From Verrucomicrobiota bacterium (GTDB lineage Bacteria; Verrucomicrobiota; Verrucomicrobiia; Limisphaerales; UBA9464), in the NCBI GenBank assembly GCA_947454705.1, contig CANGKZ010000010.1, forward strand, positions 62,001 to 126,000: 64,000 nucleotides of DNA. Direction: 5' to 3'. The position numbers and the translations under genes were made by a program. The notes beneath the pieces were generated by a model. It had not been told where the DNA came from, searched no databases, and was given only the letters and a program-made list of their open reading frames with translations. Of the stretch, positions 1-10,800 are shown piece by piece; position 1 is the stretch's first letter, and every line of letters begins with the position of its first letter.

Positions 1-108
1 GCCGGGGTTCGGCGGAGGGAATGTTGGCGGAGTTCATGACGAGGAACTCAGGGAGACGATTCAGGCAGGCGACTTGTTCGGACGAATTTTGAAGCATTTT
101 GAGCGGGC

Positions 109-894
109 GTGCGTCTTTCTACGATCATGACTCCCGACGCACGCCGCGAAGCGGTCCGAGTTTCCCCCCGGGCAGGTGCCTTCACCTTGATCGAACTGCT
201 GGTGGTGATCGCCATTATCGCCATCCTGGCAGGTATGCTTCTGCCCTCGCTGTCGGGCGCCAAGGAGGCCGCGAAACGGATTTCGTGCGTCAATAATCTG
301 CATCAACTCGGATTGTCCCACACGCTGTACGCGGGCGATCATCAGGGAAAGTTTGTGCCCCGCACGTACAACCCGGCCTGGCCCTCCCTGCTCTACGCGA
401 GCTACCAGAGCGTCACGATCCTGCGCTGCGCGAGCGACGTGCCCAAGCCCTTCACCTTCGGCGCCACGAGCACGAACTACATCGCCGACAACGCCCCGCG
501 CAGCTACATCATGAATGGTTGGAACGATTTCTTCCAAACCACCCTCCCGGCCGACGAATTCGCGAAGTACATGGCCCACACGGTGACGCTGTCGGTGCCG
601 GACTCCGCGCTGCAGGAGCCGTCGGACACCATCGTGTTCGGCGAGAAGCGGTCGGACGCCAAGCACGGGCATTTCCACATGGACTTCCTCGACGGCAAAC
701 TCGGCGACGACGTGGAGGAGTTGGAACACGGCCGCCACGGCAAGAACGCCTCGGCCAAGGGACAGGGATCAAACTACGCCTTTGCCGACGGCAGCTCGCG
801 CTTCCTCCGCTACGGACGCTCCCTGAGCCCGATCAATCTCTGGGCCACCACGCAGCTCTGGCGGACCAACACGGCGACGTTTAATCCTCAATAA
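109..894 (+). CDS. Type II secretion/type IV pseudopilin-like protein (DUF1559-like, H-X9-DG type)
   Basis: GTG-start ORF; N-terminal prepilin motif [26 protein letters not shown] and C-terminal '[14 protein letters not shown]'. Confidence 0.88.
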   Translation: MRLSTIMTPDARREAVRVSPRAGAFTLIELLVVIAIIAILAGMLLPSLSGAKEAAKRISCVNNLHQLGLSHTLYAGDHQGKFVPRTYNPAWPSLLYASYQSVTILRCASDVPKPFTFGATSTNYIADNAPRSYIMNGWNDFFQTTLPADEFAKYMAHTVTLSVPDSALQEPSDTIVFGEKRSDAKHGHFHMDFLDGKLGDDVEELEHGRHGKNASAKGQGSNYAFADGSSRFLRYGRSLSPINLWATTQLWRTNTATFNPQ

Positions 895-927
895 GTCCAA
901 CGTCGAAAGTCCAAGGTCCAAAGTCGG
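893..927. repeat. Heptanucleotide tandem tract (AAGTCCA/ACGTCGA/AAGTCCA/AGGTCCA/AAGTCGG)
   Basis: Five contiguous 7-bp units, read directly; starts inside the stop codon of the pseudopilin gene. Confidence 0.75.
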
Positions 928-939
928 ACACGGCAGGGG

Positions 940-1911
940 CTACATCAGTTTTAGTTTGGGGAGGTCCTGGGAGTCGACGAGGCCGACGGGTTCGCGTTTG
1001 GCGTTGACGACGATCAGGTCGTCGATGTTGCGTTCGTTGAAGATTCGCAGGGCTTCCACCGCCAGCGCCGTGTCGCGAATGCAGATGGGCTTGCGGGTCA
1101 TCACCAACTTCAACGGCAGGTCGAGCACCGCTTCATCCGACGCCATCAAGCGACGGAAATCACCATCGGTAAACACTCCGGCCAGTTTTCCGGTTCGCGT
1201 GATCACGCTCACCGATCCGGACTTGGCCCGGGTCATCACCAGCAGCGCATCCTTCACCTTCACGGTCTCGGAGGCCACGGCGCTGCGTTCGCCGCGGCGC
1301 ATGATGTCGCCGACGGTGACCAGCATGGCGCGTCCGATCGCACCGCTGGGATGTCGCTTGGCGTAGTCCTTCACCCGGAATCCCCGGGCCTCCATCACGG
1401 CAAGGGCCAGGGCATCGCCCATGACCAACATCGCGGTGGTGCTGGAGGTGGGGGCGAGATTGAACGAGCAGGCTTCGCGCGGGACCTTGCACTCGATGAC
1501 GACATCGGCATGACGCGCGAGGGTCGATTTCGCCGTTCCGGTCAGTGCTACGATGCGCACGCCGAATCGCTTCAACGCGGGCAAAAGGTGAACCAACTCC
1601 TCCGATTCGCCGGAGTAGCTCAGGGCGATGACCAGGTCGGCATCCTGAACGAGGCCCAGATCGCCGTGCAGGGCATCGACGGGATCAAGCACGACCGCGG
1701 TGGATCCGGTGCTGGCGAGGGTGGCGGCGATTTTGCGTCCGATATTTCCAGATTTTCCGATGCCGGCGACCACCACCTTGTTGCGTCGGGCGAGGGTTTC
1801 GACGATGGCCTCCACTGCGGCGTCGAACGAGGCATCGAGCGAATCCCGGACGGCACGGAGCGCCGAGAGCTCGATGGCAAACACTTCGCGGGCACGTCGG
1901 AGATGAGACAC
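940..1911 (-). CDS. kdsD: Arabinose-5-phosphate isomerase (KpsF/GutQ family; SIS + two CBS domains)
   Basis: SIS motifs (VVVAGIGKSGNIGRKIAATLASTGS, DLVIALSYSGESEEL) followed by CBS-pair sequence (VGDIMRRGERSAVAS..., VFTDGDFRRLM). Confidence 0.92.
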   Translation of the reverse strand: MSHLRRAREVFAIELSALRAVRDSLDASFDAAVEAIVETLARRNKVVVAGIGKSGNIGRKIAATLASTGSTAVVLDPVDALHGDLGLVQDADLVIALSYSGESEELVHLLPALKRFGVRIVALTGTAKSTLARHADVVIECKVPREACSFNLAPTSSTTAMLVMGDALALAVMEARGFRVKDYAKRHPSGAIGRAMLVTVGDIMRRGERSAVASETVKVKDALLVMTRAKSGSVSVITRTGKLAGVFTDGDFRRLMASDEAVLDLPLKLVMTRKPICIRDTALAVEALRIFNERNIDDLIVVNAKREPVGLVDSQDLPKLKLM

Positions 1912-1978
1912 GGATGGATTGTAAGGGAACCGGACCGTTCATTGAACCTCAAAGTCCGACGTTGCAGGACGGCGGCAA

Positions 1979-2030
1979 TTTTGGAGTGCGGTGGCAGAGC
2001 GGAGCGTCGACACCGCTTTCGAAACCGGGC
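1979..2030 (+). repeat. Dispersed palindromic repeat, family A copy 1
   Basis: ttttggagtgcggtggcagagcggagcgtcgacaccgctttcgaa; GCGGTG/CACCGC stem; near-identical to 25452-25500. Confidence 0.7.
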
Positions 2031-2119
2031 GAGGCGAAATGCCGACCGGCAACCTTGGCGCTCAAGAAGGATACAAATCGTTCAACGCCCCTTGGCCGAC
2101 CTGGCGCTGAGATTCCAAT

Positions 2120-2250
2120 CAGGCAACGACGGCGCTGGCGCTGGTCGTTTTGTAGTATCGGCTGCGCGGCAGCGCAGCCCTACCCCACGTTGGCAGGGCG
2201 GCGTTGCCGCGCCGCCGTCACTGGATTCCCCTTCAACGGTTCAACTTTTT
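2120..2250 (+). repeat. Dispersed double-hairpin repeat, family B copy 1
   Basis: Aligned by eye with 41102-41245 at high identity; hairpins GGCTGCGC-GGCA-GCGCAGCC (2160-2179) and GGCGGCG/CGCCGCC (2197-2216). Confidence 0.75.
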
Positions 2251-2732
2251 TAACCCTTCAACTGCCGTTTTAGGTTCAACCCTTCAACCTCGGGCTTGAT
2301 CCGTCCCGCGAGGACTCCCGCAGCAATGGCCCATCCCGCGTAGCCCGCGCCTTCCGCAGCGGCCCACCAGGCGGGCAGGCCGGCGTTGATATCAATCCCC
2401 ACCAGCACGGCGGCGTGGATCAGCGCGATGCGGACCAGAAACCGGATCACTGGGAGGTACCGCACGACATCGAAGGAAAGAAACAGCAGCAACGCACCAA
2501 ACACGGCGTACAGGGCGGACGCGGAACGGGCGAGGTAGAGCACCACGGGAAGGTGCGGCAGAGCACCGAGTCCGGCGCCGGCGTGGAAGTGGTCGTGCCA
2601 CGACGCCGGCATGAAGACCGCCACGAGGGCGGCGAGATCCAGCACCCCGATCGCTCGGAGCAGCCAGGCCAATGTTCGTTCCGGACGATTCACAATCGGC
2701 ATCCGGACCCCGCGCGTTCCCCTTCCCTTCAC
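2250..2732 (-). CDS. Small hydrophobic membrane protein, function unknown
   Basis: 160-aa ORF with several hydrophobic segments; its C-terminus is encoded by repeat sequence (see findings). Confidence 0.6.
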   Translation of the reverse strand: MKGRGTRGVRMPIVNRPERTLAWLLRAIGVLDLAALVAVFMPASWHDHFHAGAGLGALPHLPVVLYLARSASALYAVFGALLLFLSFDVVRYLPVIRFLVRIALIHAAVLVGIDINAGLPAWWAAAEGAGYAGWAIAAGVLAGRIKPEVEGLNLKRQLKG

Positions 2733-2762
2733 CGATGGGGAGACGCCGCGGGAAACCGGCAG

Positions 2763-3980
2763 TTATTCCAGGAAGGCCGTGTGCAGGGCGCGCATGGCCT
2801 GCTCCCCCTTGGCGAGTTCAATGACCACGGAGATCTTGATCTCGCTGGTGGAAATCATGCCGATGTTCACGCCCTCGTGCGCGAGGACGTCGAACATCTT
2901 GGCCGCGACGCCGCTGTGGCTGCGCATGCCGACGCCGACGATGGACAGCTTGCCGATCGCCTCGTCGGCGACGGTTTCCTTGAAGCCCACGGAGGCCTTC
3001 AGTCCTTCGATGACGTGGCTGGCCTTGGCGAGGTCGGGCTTGTCCACGGTGAAGCTCAGGTCGGTGGCCGGGACGCCGCCGCCGTGGCTGGCGTTCTGGA
3101 CGATCATGTCCACGTTGATCGCCGCATCGCTCAGCGCGCGGAAGATGCGGGCGGCGCGGCCGGGTTGATCGGGCACTCCGAACAACGTGATCTTGGCCTG
3201 GTTCTTGTCGAAGGAGACGCCGCGGACCACGACGTTCTCCATGCTGTTCGTTTCCTCTTTCACGATCGTACCGGGATTTTCGTTCAGGCTGGAGCGGACT
3301 TCGAACACCACGTTGAACTTCTTGGCAAACTCCACGGAGCGGAGCTGCATCACCTTCGCGCCACTGCCGGCGAGCTCGAGCATCTCGTCGTAGGCGATTT
3401 CAGGGATCTTGCGCGCTTGCGGCACGATCCGGGGATCGGCGGTGTAAACGCCGTCAACGTCGGTGTAAATCTGGCAAAGGTCGGCCTTCAACGCCGCCGC
3501 AAGGGCAATGGCGGTGAGATCGCTGCCGCCGCGGCCGAGGGTCGTGATCGCGCCCTCGGGGGTCTGGCCCTGGAAGCCGGCGACGATCACCACATTCCCG
3601 GCGTCGAGCAGCTTGTGCACTTCGCTGGGAGTGATGTTCTGGATCTTGGCCTTGGTGTGGACGCCATCGGTGACGATGCCGGCCTGCGCTCCGGTGAGCG
3701 ACACGGCGGGAACGCCCATGGAATGCAGCGCGATCGCGGCGAGGGCAATGGTCTGCTGTTCGCCCGTGGCGAGGAGCATGTCCATCTCGCGCTCGCTTGG
3801 GAGCGTGGTGATTTCCTTGGCGAGTTTGATCAAGCCGTCGGTCACGCCGCTCATCGCTGAGACGACGACAACCACCTGATCGCCCTGCTCGCGATACTTC
3901 GCGACGCGACGAGCGACGTTCTTGATGCGGTCCGTGTTGCCCACGGAGGTGCCGCCGTATTTCTGGACGATGAGCGCCAT
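2763..3980 (-). CDS. lysC: Aspartate kinase (with C-terminal ACT domains)
   Basis: [14 protein letters not shown] start, [42 protein letters not shown] region. Start placed at MALIVQ (3980) instead of the long ORF start at 4280. Confidence 0.95.
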   Translation of the reverse strand: MALIVQKYGGTSVGNTDRIKNVARRVAKYREQGDQVVVVVSAMSGVTDGLIKLAKEITTLPSEREMDMLLATGEQQTIALAAIALHSMGVPAVSLTGAQAGIVTDGVHTKAKIQNITPSEVHKLLDAGNVVIVAGFQGQTPEGAITTLGRGGSDLTAIALAAALKADLCQIYTDVDGVYTADPRIVPQARKIPEIAYDEMLELAGSGAKVMQLRSVEFAKKFNVVFEVRSSLNENPGTIVKEETNSMENVVVRGVSFDKNQAKITLFGVPDQPGRAARIFRALSDAAINVDMIVQNASHGGGVPATDLSFTVDKPDLAKASHVIEGLKASVGFKETVADEAIGKLSIVGVGMRSHSGVAAKMFDVLAHEGVNIGMISTSEIKISVVIELAKGEQAMRALHTAFLE

Positions 3981-4099
3981 GACCTTCTGAAAGGCCGCCT
4001 TTGTGCCGGACTGCGGGCCGTGAGACAAAGGAAAAGTTTTTGTCCCCGATGCTGTTTCAATAGGTGGAGCCCCTTTTTCCCCGTTCCCGGATTCGAATT

Positions 4100-4822
4100 T
4101 CAGGGCTGCCTTTTGGCGAACTTCGCGCGCCGGGCCTGTCGCAACGTCGCGGCCACGATCAACGCCCCGCCCACAACATACCCGTACTCCTCCGGCTCGG
4201 GTACGCCCACGAATTCCAATCCCCAACTCTTCAACTGCGCTTCCCCGCCGGTTTCCATGTCCATCAGGAACAGGGTCCATTCGCCGTTCGGGTCCATGCC
4301 GTTGAAGACGCTCAGCATGGAGGACGCAGAGCGCGTGGTCCCGGTGACTTCGGTGCCCGGGGTCACGCTGGGGCTGGACCGCCCGCTCGGCTGCCAGGAT
4401 CCGGTCAATGGCGCGTTGAGAAGACCCGTGACAATCCGGTAGGTGTGAACGTCGTTCGCCGCCTGATCGTCCAGGACGAACCCGGCCCCGAAGCCGCTGT
4501 CGCCGTATCCGGTGCTGTTCACATCGGCGCGTCCCACCCGGCTGAGCAGGACCGAGAACTGGGTCCCGTAGGACAGGCCGACGTAAAGATCCCCATTGTA
4601 CATCGGGCCGGTGCCGCCGGGCAGGGTTTCAATGTCGAGCCAGACGTTCAGATCCGTCAGCGACACCATGTTGATCCCGGTCACCAGCTGGGAATGCAGG
4701 ATGCCGCCTGGGTTGCCGTCGGGGATGGTGACGTTGACGTTGTTGAAGTTGACGATGACCGCTTGGGCCGACGCACAGAGCGTCAGGGAGGCGAGCCAGG
4801 TCGCGAGGGAATGGGTTCTCAC
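4100..4822 (-). CDS. Secreted PEP-CTERM protein with proprotein-convertase P-domain-like region
   Basis: Signal peptide; '[31 protein letters not shown]' resembles a P/Homo-B domain; C-terminal VPEP + hydrophobic helix + [11 protein letters not shown] tail. Confidence 0.75.
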   Translation of the reverse strand: MRTHSLATWLASLTLCASAQAVIVNFNNVNVTIPDGNPGGILHSQLVTGINMVSLTDLNVWLDIETLPGGTGPMYNGDLYVGLSYGTQFSVLLSRVGRADVNSTGYGDSGFGAGFVLDDQAANDVHTYRIVTGLLNAPLTGSWQPSGRSSPSVTPGTEVTGTTRSASSMLSVFNGMDPNGEWTLFLMDMETGGEAQLKSWGLEFVGVPEPEEYGYVVGGALIVAATLRQARRAKFAKRQP

Positions 4823-4879
4823 AGGAGGAGGCGGAATCTAAGGTTAAGGATTCGGTGGGACGGACCGGAGGCGCCGCGA

Positions 4880-7800
4880 TCAGGGCACGATTTCCGTGCG
4901 ATAGAACCGGGTCGCGCTGTTGAAGATGTTCGGATCGTTGACCGAGAGCCGCCCATTGGATTGCGAGGTCACGGGCCGGCCGCTGTTGAGAAGCGTCCAC
5001 GGAGTGCCGAGGGCGCTCTGCGCGTACACCAGGTACTGGCGATTTGGCGCGCCCTGGAACTGCACCGTGACATTTCGATTGCCCGGTCCTGCGGTGACCG
5101 CGTTGACCAGATTGAAGGTCGGCGTCTCCGTCGGAGCCGCGACAACATTCAACGTGACCGTGCCCGTGGAGGTTCCACCGAACCCATCATCGATGGTGTA
5201 GGTGAAGGTGTCGGTGGTGTTCGCCGTGGATCCATTGGCGCGATACGAAATCCAACCATCCGCCGCCACCACCGTCACGCCATTGGCCGAGGTGGTGGTT
5301 TGAGACACGAGGCTCAGCGAATCGCCTTCCGGATCGGTGTCGTTGGCGGTGAGCTTGGAGACGTGGAACTTCACCGTCTTTCCCTCGATGCGGGTCAAGG
5401 TGTCATCCGCTGCGACTGGGGATTGGTTGGGAATTCCTTTTCCGGAAATGAGAGCCGCCGCACCGCGCGTGTGCTCGGAGTTGGAATCGATTTCAACAAT
5501 CGCATCCCGAGCTCCCAGGGCCTTCGGAGTGAAGGTCACGGTGAAGGTGGTGAAATCCGACGAAGGCAGGACGCGCTGCTTCATGGCGGTCGTGTCGATC
5601 GCGTAATCCTCCGGGTGGTCCCCGTTGAGCCTGACTCCCCGGATGATCAAGGGATCGATCCCCACATTGACGACGGTGAACGTCCGGGTGACCGGTGCAC
5701 TCCCCACCCGCAGGTCGCCAAAGACGACCGGATCGGTTCCGTCGGATCGCGCGACGCCGACAGGTTGCTGGAGCACGACCCTGGATTCGGGGGGATAAAG
5801 TTCGAGCTCATCGATGGCAATCGGCAGTCCCGACGCTTGGGTCAGGATCCGGAAGCCGGTTGCCCGTATGTCCTGGAACGAGAAGAGATGCCGCACGCTG
5901 CCATCGGTGATCGCGGCGACTCCAGTGCCCGGATAGGTCACCGTGCCGATGGTCTTCCATTCCGAATCCGGAGTGCTGGCATTGACGGTATTGGCGGTGG
6001 TGTACTGAAGGGTGTAAGTGCCCTGCCAGCGATCCGCCGTGAGCGTTCCGGTATTGTCGCGCCCAAACGCCACCCGGTTGATCGGCTGCGGAAAGGAGGC
6101 CACTTGGACTCCCACAAAGCTGTTGGTGCTTCCGGCAATCCAACTGCCGCTCTCCCCGGTTCGAAGATCCACGACATTGTTAGCCGGATAGCCCCCTGAG
6201 CTGATTTCGTCCTTGGCAAAGGGAGATCCCCCAAGGGTGTATTTTTCGGGGACATCACCGCCGACCGGCACATCAAAAAGTTTCCGTGAAGCGAACACGG
6301 CCACGGTGAAGTTCGTGGTGGCGGTGTTGCCGGTTCGATCCGACGCGGTGGCCGTCACCGTGGTCACGCCCAGCGGGAACAGCGTTCCCGAAGGATGACT
6401 GTAACTCCACACCGGGACCTCGCCGGAATCGTCGGTGCCTGGCGGATCCGGAAAGATCACCCGCACGCCGGAGTCCGCGCTGGCCAAGGCGGTGATCTCC
6501 GACAGCGTGCCGATTACCGGCGCATGGGTGTCTGTTCCCGTGCCGGTCAGCCGGATCAGGAACTCAGGGAAATCCGGATCCATCGAAGCGATCCGCAAGT
6601 GCGCCGCGTAGTTGGTGTCCGCGCGCGGCACGAACACCGCCTCGAGGGTGGTGCTGCCACCCACCGGGACAAATCCCACGGTCGCTCCGGTATCGAGGAC
6701 GAATCCCGGGTCCTCAGCCGATGCATCCGCCAAGTCAACGGTGAGCGTCAGAGGAATCGCCCCGGTGTTGCGGAGGGTCACCGTGTTGGTCACACGGGTG
6801 CCGGCGGCATTGGTTCCGAAGGCGATCCCGGGCCAATTCGTCACGCCAGGCGTGGAATGGGTGTCGGCCAGAAACGGCGTGCCCGAGGGGAACTCCACCA
6901 ACAATCGGGGCGGCAATCCCACGGTCACAGTAAAGGTGCGCGTGGAGAAATTTCCCGCGCCATCCGTGGCGGTGATCGTCACCACCGTGTCTCCGACCGG
7001 GAACAGGGTTCCGCTGGCCTTGGAATAGCTGAGGATCGGAGCCTCCCCGGAATTGTCGGTGGCCGATGCCGGCGCGTAGTGAACCACCGCTCCGCCACTG
7101 CTCGTTTGAATCGCGGCCACGTTGACGTGCGATGCAATCACCGGCGGCGTGTGGTCCACGCCGATTCCGGACACGGGCAGCTGCAACACCGTCACGCCAT
7201 TTCGAATAAAGAACAGTTTGGACTGACGCACCCCGAGACCGGTCGGGTGAAAGGTCATCGTAAACGTGGTGGTGTCGGCATCCGTCTCCAATGCGAGGCG
7301 GGTCCCGGTCGTATCCACCAAGAAGTCGTCGCCGCCGACTTCCGACATCCCGATGTAATCGAAGTTCAACCGTCCCTGACCCACCCGGCGGATCGTGAAC
7401 GTTTTCGGCGTGCCGCTGGTGTTTTCGTTCTGACTTCCGAACAGCACCGGTCCCGCAGTGGGATCGATTTCGGTTCCGGCAGGTTGCTCCAGGACGATCC
7501 GGATCGGCGGTCCGTACAGTTCGAGTTCGTCGATGCAGATCTCCGGTCCGCCGCCCCCCGAGTTCACATTGATCCGGAAGCCGGTGGCGGCGACCGTTTT
7601 GAACGCATACAAGTGACGCAGGGCGGGTTGGCTCACCGCCGTGGCTCCGGATCCCGGATAATTGATCGTACCGATCGTCTGCCAGCTGGCATCCGGAGTC
7701 GTCTCATCGGGATTCGCGACTGTCGTAAACTGGAGCGTGTAGGATCCGTCGGTCCGATCCCCAAAAACTCCACGATTGTCGCGGCCAAAGGCCACGCGAT

Positions 7801-10800
7801 CGATGTACACCGGTGTCGCCCCAAGATTGATCCCCAGGAAACTGGCGGAGGCCCCGGCAATCCAACTCTCGCTGTTGCCGTAGGCGCGGTTGTTAATGTT
7901 GGCGATTGAGTGCGGGAACGAACCAATCACATCCTGCGCAAAGGGGGTTCCAGCATTCGCAAGGTTCGGCGGCACGGCATCTCCGGATCTGACCACCGGG
8001 GGATTGGCCGTGGTTTGAACGGTGACGGTGAACGTCGCGGTCGAGCTGTTGGACGAGGCATCCGTCGCCGTCACCGTGACCGTGGTCACGCCCCGCGGGA
8101 ACACCGTCCCGGCCGGATGCGAATAGGTCACCGTGGGGGTGCTATCGAAATCGTCGACCGCCTGCGCCGCCGGATAAAACACGGCGATACCGGCGGGTTC
8201 TGCAGCGGACACCACCAGGTTTGCCGGAGGCGTGAGCGTCGGCGGTGTCGTATCACTTCCGGTACCGCTGAGTGCCACGAAGAAGTCGGGAAATTCAGGA
8301 TCCTCGGAACGGATTCGCAGGCGGGTGGTTTGTCTCCCGAAAGTCACCGGGGCAAAAACCACCTCCATTGTTGTGCTCTCCCCGGCAGGGATCGTGGTCA
8401 GGGTCGAGTTGGTGCGAAGGCTGAATTCCGAGGCATTGCCACCCACCAACTCCAGACTCGCAATTCGCAGCGCCCCCAATCCGGAATTCCTCAACGTGAA
8501 AGTCCTGGTTCCGGTGGAATGAATTGCATGCGAACCAAAGGCCACGCTTGGCGGCGTGACCACGCGTGCGGTGATTCGATCCAGGGCCGCCGAGACATTG
8601 AGGACGTTGCTCAATCCACGAGCAAAGGTCAGCTGTCCGCCTGCGTCGTTGTCACCCGAGCCCCGCAGTGTCCCGTCGTCCAGCAATCCGAGAACAAAGC
8701 ACTGGCCGGAGGCGACGGCGCGAAGGGATCGTGGCGTCGGTGCGCTGGCCAGCACCCCCGCGCAGCCGCGACCCCATTGGACCACTCCCCCATCGCGCTT
8801 CACAGCAGTGGACGTCAACTCGCCCGCGGAGATCGCGACCACCTGGGTCAAACCACTCGGCACGTTCAGCGCTCCGTCCAGATCCTGGCCCCACGCAACC
8901 ACCGTTCCATCGGACTTCAACGCCAGGCTGTGAAAGCGACCCGCACTGACCGCCACCACTCCGGTCAATCCGTTGGGCACGTCGAGCTCGCCAACACCGT
9001 TTGCGCCCCAGGCCACCACCGTCCCGTCATCCTTGAGGGCCAGCGCATGCGTGCCCGCCGCGCTGATTGCCGTCACGCCGAGCAGACCCGACGGCGGAGA
9101 ATACGGGAAGGAGCCTGATCCACCCCACTGCACCACCGTCCCGTCCGACTTCAGTGCCACGGCAAACGCGCTCCCTGCGGCGATCGAAACAGCATCCGTA
9201 ATGGAAGCTGCCCCTGAGACCATCCCCTCGGTGTCCACGCCCCAACCCACCACCGAGCCATCGCGCTTGAGCGCCAGCGATTGCTGCGGGCCACTCACGA
9301 CCGACACCACCCCATTCAAGTCCGTCGGCAATTCCTCCTCGGAAGTGGTTCCAAGGCTTCCCCAAGCCCGAAGCAACACGGTCCCCGCCAGGGCGGTGCC
9401 GGCCGGTTGCTCCACACCAAGCTGCACCGGGCGCCGGACCACGATCGTGAAGGACGAAGTCGAAGCATTGTCGGCCGCATCCCGGGCCGTGATGTTCACC
9501 GTGTTCGTTCCGACCGGGAACCGGCTGCCACTCTCCGGTGAATAGGTCACCGTGGGGACTTCCCCGGAATCATCCGAAACCAGGACGGGATTGAAGTTCA
9601 CGACCACGCCGGTGGGATCGCTGGTGACCACCGTGCGATCGAGATGCTGCACGATGACCGGAGCCGTCACATCCACCCCTGTGCCGGTCAACGTAACGGA
9701 ATAGGTCGGCTGGTACGGATCATCCGACACGAGTTGCAGCTCCGTCGAGCGCGCCCCGGTTCCGCGCGGACGAAAGGCAACGCTCAACGCGGTGCTGCTT
9801 CCCGGAGGAACCGTGAGGAGCAGGCCCTTGGTGTTCACCTCGAACTCCGCGGCATTTCCACCGGTCGTTGAGACGCTGGAAAAATGAAGCGTCCCGCCGC
9901 CGGTGTTTTTCACCACGAAGGATTTCACGACCGGAGCACTGCCAATCGAGGCGCTTCCGAAGCCCACCGTGGGAGGCGTCCCCGCAAGCACGGTTCCGGC
10001 CGGCTGCTCCAACTCCAGCACCGGAGGCGGCGTCACCGTGACCGTAAAGGTGGAGGTGGATTCGTTGTTGTCCTCGTCCTTCGCCGTGATGGTGACCGTC
10101 GTCGTCCCCAAGGCGAAGAAGGCGCCACTCTCGATGCTGTACGCGAGCGTCACTGCGTTGCCCGAGTTATCGGTGACCACGGCAGGCTCGTAGGACACGT
10201 TGATCCCGGTGGCGTTGGTGGTCGCCACCACCACATTTGGATGCGACGCGATGACCGGGGGAATGGTGTCCACCCCGCTGCCTTGAAGCGGCACGTCAAA
10301 CACCGGAGTCGTCGGGTCATCCGTTGCAATTCTGAGCGTCGCGGATCGATCCCCGCTCTTGCGCGGATGGAACAGAACCGAAAACGACGTGACCCCATTC
10401 GTGGCCGGCACCACGGAGGACATGCTCGAAATGTTGAGAACAAAGTCTCCGACCATCGGTCCCACCAGCGCAACCGAGCGCACCGCCATCGACTTGGTCC
10501 CGGAATTGGTGAGGGAGAACGTGCGCAACGCGCTGTCCGTTTGGAGCTCCTGCGCATCGAAGGCGGGGAAAGCCGCTCCAGCGGTCAGCGGAGTTCCAGC
10601 AGGTTGCTCCACCGCGAGCTGCGCCGACTGCTCGTAGTTATAGAGCTCGAGTTCATCAATCGCCACCTCCTGGTCCGGGCGCTCGATCAGCAGCCGGAAA
10701 CCGGTGGCCTCGACCGGTGTGAAAGTGAAGACGTGCCGCAGACTCGGCGCCGAAAACCACACCGCATCCCGCAACGTGGAGTAGTCCACCGTACCCAGGG

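Noticed and set aside
1351-2253. 300-aa plus-strand ORF antisense to kdsD and through repeats
   Set aside because: Shadow ORF running through family A and B repeats; no domain features.
3981-4099. Possible lysine riboswitch upstream of lysC
   Set aside because: Only a short GACAAA/TTTGTC hairpin was visible; I could not recognise L-box consensus segments. A covariance-model search would decide.
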